A stretch of DNA of 64,000 bases from Scolanthus callimorphus (lineage: Eukaryota; Cnidaria; Anthozoa; Actiniaria; Edwardsiidae), in NCBI GenBank assembly GCA_033964015.1, contig CM066924.1, positions 1,426,001 to 1,490,000 on the forward strand, given 5' to 3'. Positions 52,200-62,350 of the stretch are shown here, piece by piece. Within the stretch, counting starts at the first letter, position 1. Each line of letters starts with the position of its first letter. The position numbers were made by a program, and so were the translations under genes. The notes beneath the pieces were generated by a model. That model was not told where the DNA came from. It made no database searches and saw only the letters and a list, made by a program, of their open reading frames with translations.

Positions 52200-54420
52200 A
52201 AATGTTTGGAAAGCATTTATTACCTTTCCTTGCAGTTTATCAAACTTTTACCCAGTCTTTACAAATATCGTAAAAATATTCAATACAATTTTATCTTGTC
52301 CTGATCAAATTATCACGTCTCCGTAAGTTTACGCCTGAATATCTGTAGAGTAGCGAGATATTTGAAAGGAAAACGCAACACGGCGCACTTCAGTCGCTCG
52401 TTTCCGTCGCACCTTTCCTTTTTCAAAGGATGCCGCTTCATTATACTTTATAATATAAAACTTTCTATTGTTTGGATTGGAACGGCGCGACTCTACGCTT
52501 GCCTAGACCAGGTGTAGGCATTAACTTTTTTCCCAAGGTTCCGACCAATTCAAAAAAAATTGTCGCCAAAAAGCAAGATTTAGTCGCCACGTAAGCGGAG
52601 ATTTCAGTCGCACTTAGAAAGATGGGGAGTCATTTGGCGAGTAGCTTTGAAATTTTGGTCGCCAAGCCCCAAAATTTAACTGCCATTGGCGACCATATGG
52701 TCGCAATGTCGGGCCCTGAGACCTAAGCCTAAATCGTTGATCTCCTTTATTTTCTGTGATTAAATAATATAAATTTAGCCACTGGCTTAAAACGGAGCTC
52801 CATCTGAATTTTTGACGAGGCGTGACGTCAAATGGAAAGAAAACGCTTTTTCTTATCGGGTACCCTGAAGATATAGCTTCACAGGAACACGCGGGAATTA
52901 CGTTCAAAAATAACTTCGACCCCTTTCTGGACGTTTTTTCTTATCGGGTACTTTGTGAATTTGGCTTCACGGGAACACGCGGGAATTCCGTTAAAAATCA
53001 CTTCGATCTTTCTGGTTCTGGACGCTTTTTCCTTAGGTATGGTGCTCCGCTCAGCGGCCTTCGACCGCTAAGGAGCTCCGCTATTATTTTCTGTCAACTT
53101 GACACATGCATTTATCCCTATCTTACGTCAACAACGAAGATTATCAACGGTGGATGGAAACAAGTTTTGACAGGTTCTCACCAAGTTAAGGGCAGGTACG
53201 TAATCAAACGTCAAATATAGATAAGGGCGCCTTCTCGTCCGACAAAATGTCTTATACAGAAACGAAATTATTAACGAAAGCGCACCTGGATCATTTCCAA
53301 ATTAGAGTTATTGAAAATGTTATAAATGAAAACGTTTTCTCGCTAAAAATTAAGGAGAAGTAATTAAGTCTGCGTAATAATAATGCCTTCTAACAGAGTG
53401 GAAATGACATACTTGTCTGCTCTTTCTTCATAATTTTATTGGGCTACAGTTGTGTCTAACATTTTCTTGAATGTATACATTTTACCGTAGCCTGCACAAA
53501 GCTCTAAATATTCATGAATTCAAAATGTTTGTGCTGATCGAAGTATCACCTCTGCCTAAGTTTAGGACTTACTATATAAAGATAGGGGTGGAGAATGAAT
53601 GGTCCCTCGAAAAAACTGTTTTCTCGCGAAATTTTAAATTTGCCGTTCTCGGGTCTCGGATTTTTTCAGGTCGTCTCGGATCTCGTATTTTTCCGTTTGT
53701 TGTGTTTATATGGCGAATCTCAAATCGAGTTCTAGAGTCTCGGGTTGACCATTCACCACCACTAAATATATCATCCAAAGTATTTTAAAATTTAGAATTT
53801 TGTCTTTAACTGTGAGGACCACTTTATATAGCTATTTTTAAAAATTTCCGTTGCTCCGAAAAACGTAAAACCATAAATCATGCATCATAATGACGACACT
53901 ATTTCTCGTATTTACTACGAATTAGAAAAACCAAACTACACTAAAACACTCAATGACATTTTGTTTACTACTTTGAGATATAATTGCAGGGGCGGATCTA
54001 GGGACGGGTTGTGGGGGTTGCAATCGCCCCCCCTCCCCCCATGAGAGTGATAGATTAGTACTCATTTGAACTCAGTAGGGGTCATAACCAGTCCAACTTA
54101 TAGTGCTGCACCCCCCCCCCCCCCCCCCCCCCAACCCCCCAAGGAGCAACGTTAGTTGTATTCATTAACTGCGAAAACATAAAGAGGCTGGAGGAGCATA
54201 AGCGGGCCACATTAAAAGGCGCAAATTGCTAACAGTCATGAGTGCAGTGAAAAAGCCCCCGCCATTGCACCTGGAGACAATCTCTTAACCTTAAATCCAT
54301 CATGTACAGGGGCAGAAAAGAAGGCAGCCTTGATCTATGTTTTTTGTCTGATCAACTAGTCTAAGAAAACACAGAAGAGCTATGTTCTAGTTCAACCCAC
54401 AATATGAAGCCAGCGTCAAT
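52200..54420. other. Gene-free repeat-rich stretch
   Basis: Includes a GTCGCCA-rich degenerate repeat (52540-52720), a duplicated segment around TTCTTATCGGGTACC and ACACGCGGGAATT (52840-53000), and a poly-C run near 54110-54135. No DIS3L upstream exon was recognised. Confidence 0.5.
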
Positions 54421-54429
54421 CTTATAGTC

Positions 54430-54729
54430 AAACCTGATGTTTTCTTACCTACAATTTTGCAATTTGTCTAGCAACATTGCAATATTGATGGACAACTTGC
54501 TCGGATCAAATTGCAATTGTCACGAGCAACTTTAAATACCAAGCCACGTACTAGCAGTTCGTTTAACTTTACTTATTTTGACTGGCGATATTGCTTATAT
54601 TAATCGAAATGGTACGCAATCGTGGCGAATGAAGTTGCTCGGGACAATAGTGCAATGTGATGCGGGCAAGTTGCCCATCAATGTTGCTAGGCAATATTGC
54701 AGAGTTATAGGGAAGAAAACATCCGGTTT
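54430..54729. mobile_element. TIR MITE (AAACCTGATGTTTTCTT ends)
   Basis: AAACCTGATGTTTTCTTACC is mirrored by AAGAAAACATCCGGTTT. Inner arms pair GCAACATTGCAATATTGATG with CATCAATGTTGCTAGGCAAT. 300 bp. Confidence 0.78.
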
Positions 54730-55554
54730 CACTATAAACTCGAACAGAAAAAAAGGTTTCTCCTTTTCGAGCCGGGAGTCGAGCCCGGACCAAATCGTTC
54801 AGAGGCCCAGCGCCGTAATGTTTAGCAAAGCGGGCTTCCCGCTAAGGTACCTTTTCTACCTTTGACTAGAGCAGAAGCTCAGCCTTTAAAAAACATATGC
54901 TACCCAAAATTACCAAGTCATAAACTGGCTCTTCAAATTAACATGTTGAAAATGACTGATATTATCTTGAATACTTTGACGTTAGTGTAAATATAGTAGT
55001 CCTCATTTTGAGCGCATAGATGCGGAACGATAAAAAATGTTTGTCCATGTGATGTGAAGTGTAGGAATAGACTACGAAAACTCCTTCCGCAAGTCGCAGT
55101 TAAGTGGTGCATTAAACAGCGTAGTGCCACAAGTTTAGGGTTAATGGTAGCTAAAATGTAGTCACATTAATGTAACAAGAAATTAACAAAATAATCGTAT
55201 ATGTTTGTTAAATAGCCTTTCAACTGCTGGATAAGTACACATTCGGTGTATTTTCGTGTGTTCTCGAGCGGATGGAATTGGATTACGAATTGGCATAATA
55301 TTTCTTATCAGGTTGAACGGTTTTCAAACTTGAAAGGTTGATAACAAAAGCTATTAAAACATACGTAAGAATGTCCATGTAAATGCACGTTAGGGTTTAT
55401 TTTTCTTTCTTAGACTAAATATTATTTTGAAAGTTCAAGGAGATATAGCAATACATAATACAAGCCACGGGAAAAGACTCTCACTGATTAATAGAAGAGA
55501 TAAAACTATCAGAAAAAGAAGCAATAACTTCCATTTTTAAAAATAAACATTTTC

Positions 55555-56175
55555 AGGCACTCTTTAGGCGAAAAATATGCTCTGTGAAATCTATTGCTGA
55601 CACTCATAAAAAATGTCTTTTTCTAATGCCATTCTTCTTATGTAGGAAAACAGATATATCTTTGAAACACATTTTTACATAACGCATCTGTTTTACTAAA
55701 AGATTGACAACCGATGAATTGTTAGACAGAATGTTTGCAGTTACTTAAAAAATGCATTTGCTTGAGTTTGAAATATTAATTATTTTAGACAGGACAGAAA
55801 TTAACAAAGGACTGTTTATTGTGCACCTGTTATGTCATAAAACTAAATGGAATAGCCTTCGCCTGTTTCAGACGCGCTTTGAACGGAGGCCACTTAAGTG
55901 TCGTATGGGGATAGCGCCTCACCAGAAGCCACTCAAGTGTTGTAGGGTGATAGCAGCGGAAACGGAAGTCGTTACGTGTTGCAAGGAGCTCGATCTAAAT
56001 GTACAGACTTGTTTCTCATCCTAACAAGGCCTAACAAGCTATATAAAGACTACAAGGTAATTAAGACAACAGAGATCACTTTATGACCATTTAAATGAAA
56101 CGGGTAGAAACATGTTCACGTTAGAAAAAGCGTTCCTTGAAGTTTTGGAGACGGAGAGCTGGTTGCTAGGAAGGA
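55555..56175 (+). repeat. Long direct repeat, copy upstream of the GPCR
   Basis: Shares long collinear blocks with 61110-61790, e.g. GACAGGACAGAAATTAACAA, GTTACGTGTTGCAAGGAGCT and AACAAGGCCTAACAAGCTAT, in direct orientation about 5.6 kb apart with the receptor between. Non-coding or former promoter/5' region. Confidence 0.85.
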
Positions 56176-56637
56176 AAGAAAATTAGCATAACAATAATAC
56201 GCTCGTTTTTGTAAGAACATTCATTCTTGTTCAGGCTGGGGAGATTTCGCATGTTCTTAGTTTCTTTAACTATTTATTAAGGCTCAAATGTTCTAGTAAG
56301 ATAATCTAAAAATATCAGGCCTCAAGACAACTACGAATTGAGCGAATGACAAATAACTTGTGTAAAGGCGGAAGTTTCTTGAAATTCACTACACTACATC
56401 ATGTAGAATACACAATTAGCTCTTTCACTCCGAAAAAAACCCCACAATACATAATAATGTTATTATGTTGATTTCAGATTGAGCTATGTTTTGCATGTTC
56501 TTTATTTTTTGTCGACTCTCGTTAAATTAAACATGGTTTTTACGAAAGAATTATAAACATATATTTTCAAGGATGTTTTTTTAAGTAATACGGGCGGATA
56601 TTTAACAAATGCGAGCATCGAGTAAAATGTCTATCAG

Positions 56638-57092
56638 TACAGTAAAAACCCACATAAAAGAACAGGTGTTTTGGGGAATCAGGCTGATTTCGTTCTTGTA
56701 TATTGGGTGTTTTCTGCAAAATCAGCCTGAAAATGTTCTTAAAGTTGTTTCTTAACATCAAATACTGCATACACTACAACAGTCAAATAAAGAATGTGAT
56801 TGGTAGAAAGGTGACAGTCATTTAGTAACAACAATTAGTCAAGTCTAAAAAATAATTGCTACATGTACCCTGGAATTCCTGCTGTAGAACTATGGTCTAG
56901 CACATTATATTGATCTCCTCGGTACTCTACCAAAGAGTGGGTTACTGTACTAACTGGCAGCAATTTTTTATACAAGAACGTCAATTTTCATTTTTCAGGC
57001 TGCATGTGTTCTTATGTATAAGGTACCTTTTTGACCAAATTTCAGCCTGAGTGTTCTTAAACCACTTCTTTTATGCGGGTTTTTACTGTATT
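56638..57092. mobile_element. TIR element copy 3 (CAGTAAAAACCC ends)
   Basis: The complete member: ACAGTAAAAACCCACATAAA + AGAA at the left is mirrored by TTCTTTTATGCGGGTTTTTA + CTGT at the right. The 25.4-kb copy is in the reverse orientation. About 455 bp, no ORF. It lies just upstream of the GPCR. Confidence 0.82.
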
Positions 57093-57613
57093 ACATGAAA
57101 AAAACATCTAATGAGTAACTTATCATATTAGAAAACGTATATGTTAAGCGTTGCCCATGTTCGACTCACGTCCCGCCAGAGCTTTTGCTCGTTTTGGCCA
57201 GAGGAGTAATAGCGAGCCAAGAGTTCTTAGACAATCCATTGGAATTGCGCAACTGTTTCGAACCTAAACGATGGACGTCCGCAAACCACGGCTCGTGGTC
57301 TTAGTACAATGTTCTCGTTTTCAAGAATGTATGCAGATGATACTCTTTTATTTCACAGAAATATAGTTCAGCCAAGAAAAGAAGTTCAACGGACTGCCAA
57401 GAAAAGAAGTTCAACGGATTGACAATACATCAAGAGTACAATATCGAAGGCGATACCATTTTCAGGATACAGAGCAAAGATGGCAATTCAAGTTCATTCC
57501 AACACGGTGAAAGAGGAGCAAGTAGGAAGCATTTCATCAGAAACTTGTTAAGACGCGAGGACCGAGTTCTAGCAATTCTTGTATAAGTTCTAATAAACTG
57601 TTCCACTAGAGAT

Positions 57614-58002
57614 ATGCATACCAACCGCTCTTGCGTGGGACAGGATCCTTTTCAAAAACTTACAGATCCAGTAGTTGAACGCCCCTGGCGAAGCTACCTC
57701 GTAGCTCTTATAAATGCTATAGAGATACCACTTACGGCTTTTGGTAATATGCTGATATGTTGGGTGGTGTATAAATATCAGGAGCTACAGACTCCTGCCA
57801 ATAGCCTCCTTGTAAGCCTAGCACTAGCTGATATGCTATTTATAGTAACATTCGCTACCAACATTGCCCTGGAATTCGGCATGGAATGGATGGAATATTG
57901 CGACGTATTCAAAATCATTTTCTGCATTCCCTACATCATGACGCTATTTCATCTCTCTATCATTAGTCTAGACAGACTACTGGCTTTGCGAAATCCTTTG
58001 AG
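57614..58002 (+). CDS. GPCR exon 1: N-terminus to TM3
   Basis: Starts at MHTNRSCVGQDPF with an N-x-S glycosylation site and carries TM1-TM3 up to the DRL motif. Ends CCT TTG AG before the donor GTAAGT. Confidence 0.88.
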
Positions 58003-60388
58003 GTAAGTAAACATGTCAAACGGTCAACTGCATGCAGTAAGTCGAAATCTAATCATAATGGTACAAAACAAATGGTACCAAGTCAGTCAATCACAAGCCA
58101 AGCAAAGCCACGATCACTCAAAGAACACGTGGCAGGGTTCGTACACGTTTGTTAAGAAACAATTCCAGGACCTTCAAGGACATTTCCAGTATTTTTGAGA
58201 GCATTTTCCAGGATAACTGCCTTGGGTGGTAAAAGTTTTGTCCCCTTCACATGTCAACCTGATAGGGGTGCTCGTCGTATTTTTTTAGGGGTCAAAATCG
58301 ACTCTCAGGTATTTTTTAGGGGTTATCGAAGAAACATTGTGGCTTTCACTAATAAACGGTATTTTTTAGGGGTACACAAATGAATGAAAAGGTCACAAAC
58401 CAAGTAAAGCGTTTTCTTTCTTTCTTTGTTCATTTCTATCTCTAAAATAAGCTTGTTTTGGTATTTTTTAGGGGTCATTTTGTTTTGTAAGGTATTTTTT
58501 AGGGTTTGGATTTTTTGTGTCCTGGTATTTTTTAGGGTATATTTTCCGATGTCCCGACGAGCACCCCTATCACTCTTACATGGGAGAACAAGGCGGTCCT
58601 TGGACAGACCCCACAAAACAGTGTAGGCAGTATTACATGGTTTGCTACATATATCGGTTGTGATTTTGTGTTAGATTTCCACGACTTTGAAAAATAATCC
58701 AGGACATTCCAGCCCTGGAATTGAAAGTTTTCAAATTCGAGTACTTTCCAGGTTTTCAAGGTCTTGTACGAGCCCTGCGTGACTGGTAAGCCTGGAATTC
58801 ACCGCTTGTCCTCCTCGGCCCTGTAGCTTCTTTATTCTCCTCCTCCCTTACCCTTTACTGCTCTCCCTCCTTCTCTGGGTGATATCATCCCTGCTGCACG
58901 TCCGGTTACATTTTGCTTTCCTCACCCACCCTTCTTTTTCTCCTCGTTCTCCTCCTGTTTTTCCCCTTCTTCTTCGCCTGCTCTTTTGACTCATCCGAAA
59001 CTTCCTCCCCCTTCTTCTTCTCCTCGTTCTCCTCCGGCTGCCACCGAACCTCCTCCTCTTCCTTTCTACTCCTTGTAGTTATTCTCCTACTCCTTCTTTT
59101 ACTCCTCCTCCCCGTTCTTCTTCCACCCCTCTTCTCTTGCTCCTGATGATTTCCCCTTCTTCTTCGCTTTCTTCTCCTCTTCCTTCCCCCCTCTCTTCCT
59201 ACCCCTAACATGTTATGCCACTCCCACTTCTCCTCATCTTGCTACCCCTTCTCCCCCAAAAAGGATCTAACAGACTCCTTGCAAAGCTTGTTGAAGTTCA
59301 GATATCGGACTTACGCATGATCTCTCCACACCTTCAATACCGTGATGCCCTAACTACCTTTGGCTTACTCGCGCTAGCGAAGCGTCGCGACGATGCTTGC
59401 ATCAAATGCATTTCGGTAATGCAGGAGTTAAGTACTCTCGCTGACATACTGCCATCAAGCGTAACGGTCTCTCATGGTTAAGGACTGCGTTACCAACCAT
59501 ACTAAAGTTTTAACATTTGTTCTCTAATTCCAGGTATCCTATCTGGATCACCAACAAACGTGCTGTCATAACAGCAATCATTCTTTGGATTGTCATCTTC
59601 GCATCTTTATCAACAAAGTTTGTCTTCGAAGTTATAAAAAACGACGAACAAGACAACAAATTTGGCGAACTCATAAGCCAGTGCCAAAGATCTAGCTCGA
59701 CATGTTATCACCATCAACCTCGAATGGGAACACTGATGATAATTAGAGTGACTGTGACTTTTTTAATTCCATGCATTGTAATGCTCATATCTTATTGTTG
59801 GATTTTCAAGATTGCGCGCGTTCACAACAAGGAGGTTCAAGTCAACATGCGCGCGTCGGCGAGACGCAGACAAGAAATGAAAGCCGTGAAAACAATCGGT
59901 AAGATAACCGGATTAGCAGAGCTTGCTTAAGTTGACCTCTTCCCTCAAATGTGGCATCAATCATGTTGGTCCCAACAAGAGTGAATGTATAAACAAATTC
60001 CCTGGACTAATTTTGTTGTCGTTTCGTTTCAGGTATTGTTGTTGGCTCGTTCCTTGTTTTCTACACGCCGTTTTATGTGGCAGTATGTGTACACACTCTT
60101 AAAACTGAGCGCGATTATTTCCATGAAGCAGGCAAGATCATAGGGCCATTCGCCATGTTCGCATCATTCGCCGCCTGGATCAACCCATTCGTCTACGGAT
60201 TTACAAATCAGCACTTCAAGGCCGCATTTAGGAAGACTTACAGAGATATAAAGAGGAAATTTAACTGCCTAAACAACCAAGAAGGAAGAAAAGCCCAAGG
60301 ACCAGCGAAATCGACTGCTCATGACAAGAAAGCAAGAAAGAAACAGAACAAAATAGCAGGAAAAAGAGACCAGAAGGAAACCATTTAA
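57614..60388 (+). CDS. Class A (rhodopsin-like) GPCR, 3 exons
   Basis: Exons 57614-58002, 59534-59898 and 60033-60388, with phases matching at both junctions. Plasma membrane seven-helix receptor of about 370 residues. TM1 has GNMLICWVV; TM2 has NSLLVSLALADM with the conserved Asp; TM3 starts near C in EYCDVFKI and ends SLDRLLALRNPLR, so the DRY box is DRL; ECL2 has cysteines (SQCQRSSSTCYHH); TM5 holds FLIPCIVMLISYC; TM6 reads SFLVFYTPFYVAVC, where CWxP is replaced by FYTP; TM7 has NPFVYGF (NPxxY). The C-tail is very basic (KKARKKQNK). No ligand class could be assigned; cnidarians have large lineage-specific families of this kind. The first intron holds a TIR element and a polypyrimidine tract. 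Confidence 0.88.
58132..58778. mobile_element. TIR element in GPCR intron 1 with GGTATTTTTTAGGGGT repeats
   Basis: GCAGGGTTCGTACACG + ...TTCCAGGACCTTCAAGG at the left is mirrored by CCAGGTTTTCAAGGTCTTGT + ACGAGCCCTGC at the right. Six to seven scattered copies of GGTATTTTTTAGGGG lie inside. No transposase. Confidence 0.75.
58800..59215. repeat. Polypyrimidine low-complexity tract
   Basis: Dominated by TTCTCCTCCT-type words. The Lys/Arg/Glu-rich minus-strand frame at 58906-59211 is the complement of this tract, not a gene. Confidence 0.8.
59534..59898 (+). CDS. GPCR exon 2: TM4-TM5 and ICL3
   Basis: Starts YPIWITNKRAVITAIILWIV (TM4), then ECL2, TM5 and a basic third loop ARRRQEMKAVKTI. Acceptor AATTCCAG, donor GTAAGATA. 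Confidence 0.88.
60033..60388 (+). CDS. GPCR exon 3: TM6-TM7 and tail
   Basis: Starts GIVVGSFLVFYTPFYVAVCV, then TM7 with WINPFVYGF, helix 8 and a lysine-rich tail to TAA. Acceptor CGTTTCAG. Confidence 0.88.
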
Positions 60389-61109
60389 GATTTAGTAGCG
60401 ACCTGAGTATCGGCGAGTCGGCGAGTCACCGAGACGATGTCAATGGAGCTGACATAATACTTTAACAATAAACATTTTTATCGAGATCGATTTACTCATG
60501 CAAAAAATCGCATAAAGTCGTCGTAAAGAACGATTATTAACTGGAGAGGTACTAAAGTTCAAGCCTCCACTTAGCATAAAAGAGAAGTTAAACGAACATC
60601 TTCGCGCGAGTCCGTTTGCACATCCAGCGAAGGTTTACGGCGGCAAATTAAAAGCATTCTTTTATGTCGAATATAAGAAATGTCGAATATGTGGCGGCAT
60701 TTTCGCTCGTAAAATTACTTTTGCGATATTTGACAATAATTTAATAACCTCTATTGCGTATGCTCCATAGAGCGATGCTCACATGTGCATAAACTTTACC
60801 GAAGGTCCGATTTGCAAATACCATGAACTACCAGGAAAGAAATCGTGAAAGCAAGAATATTGTCGCGTTAAAATGTGTCGTTATTACGTATTATTTGCTA
60901 AGATGTATATAGACGAAAAGCTTGCGGCATAGGTAAACCGCCATGAATTGATTTCTGGAATTACGACCTCACATTAATTTATACATCATTTATTATACAT
61001 CATTAAAGGAGGAATAAAAAAAAGAATGATAAAAATAAAGAAAAAAACACAAAAGCTAGAACCTTCAGTTTGCCGTCGCAACTTTGTGCATTTTGAATTT
61101 CGAGTGCGT

Positions 61110-61790
61110 CACCTTAAATAAAAATTTTCAGTACTCTTTTGGTGAAACGTATGTTTCATGAACTCAATTGCTGACGCTCTAGATGTGTTAAATGCCTTTT
61201 TTGCTAATTATAATGACTTGATGAAGTTCATCTTTATCTGATGCCATTCTTATTCTTTTAGAAAAAGATCTATTTTTAAAACGCATTTTTCCATAACGCA
61301 TCTGTTTTACTAAAAGATTGACAACCGAATATTTGTTAGACATACTGTTTGCAATTAAAAATGAATTTGCGTGAGTTTGAAAAACTAATTACTTTAGACA
61401 GGACAGAAATTAACAAAGGACTGTTTATCGTGCACCTGTTATGTCATAAAACTAAATGGAACAGCCTTCCCCTGTTTCAGAAGCGCATTGAACGGAGACC
61501 ATTCAAGTGCCGTTAGGAGGATAGCGCCTAAGCGGAAGCCACTCAAGTGTTGTAGGGTGATAGCAGCGGAAACGGAAGTCGTTACGTGTTGCAAGGAGCT
61601 CGATCTAAATTCACAGACTTGTTTCTCATCCTAACAAGGCCTAACAAGCTATATAAAGACTACAAGGTAATTAAGACAACGGAGATCACTTTAGTGACCA
61701 TTTAAGTGAATCGGGTAGAAACATGTTCACGTTTTTGGCTATGAAAAGCGTTCCTTGAAGTTTTGAAGACGGAGAGCTTGTTACTAGGAA
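61110..61790 (+). repeat. Long direct repeat, copy downstream of the GPCR
   Basis: The second copy of the block at 55555-56175, diverged by scattered substitutions and small indels. If it marks the 5' side of a receptor unit, a further GPCR should lie beyond the window's right end. Confidence 0.85.
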
Positions 61791-61839
61791 GGAAGGAAAA
61801 GAGTCTAAAATGAATACACTCGCTTTTATAAAAAACATT

Positions 61840-62350
61840 AATTTTTGCACAGGCTTGGCCACATGATCGGGAAGCCATTCAAGTGCTCGCGCAAAACCAA
61901 TCGTAAACGGTTTGCTGTAGTGTATTACCGGCATGCAATACGGCTGAGTGTTTGCACTCAATTTTTACCTTATAGTGCAGTGACGTCACAATCGTATAAT
62001 TTATACCTCATCGTATTGGAGCTCTCAATAAGACGCAAAGCATTTGTGACAGGGCATTTCAGGTGGCAGCGCCACAACTCTGGAAAGCCGTGCCACCAGA
62101 GCTCCGTCGGATAACGAACCTTTTTCTAATTTTAAACAAAATCTGAAGACACATCTTTTTAGAGCTGCTTTTCAATGATCATTCAATTATTAGAACTTGT
62201 AGATAGTATTTTTAGTAGTTCAGTATTTTTATAATATATTTTAGTTAGTATCATTTGTTATTAATATTTTTGCTTGTTATTCTGAATTATGTAATGCGCC
62301 TTTGATCATCTTATGTAATGGGCGCAATATAAATTAAAAATTATTACTAA
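61840..62350 (+). mobile_element. LINE 3'-end fragment
   Basis: One frame encodes FQVAAPQLWKAVPPELRRIT + NLF and a short Lys-rich end, the typical C-terminus of LINE ORF2 proteins. It is followed by an AT-rich 3' end with ATGTAATGGGCGCAATATAA. Strong 5' truncation. Confidence 0.75.

Noticed and set aside
55752..56024. 90-codon ORF upstream of the GPCR as an extra receptor exon
   Set aside because: It lies in the duplicated direct-repeat block, has no transmembrane pattern and its frame is not kept in the second copy.
58906..59211. Lys/Arg/Glu-rich 101-codon ORF
   Set aside because: Complement of a polypyrimidine tract; pure low complexity.
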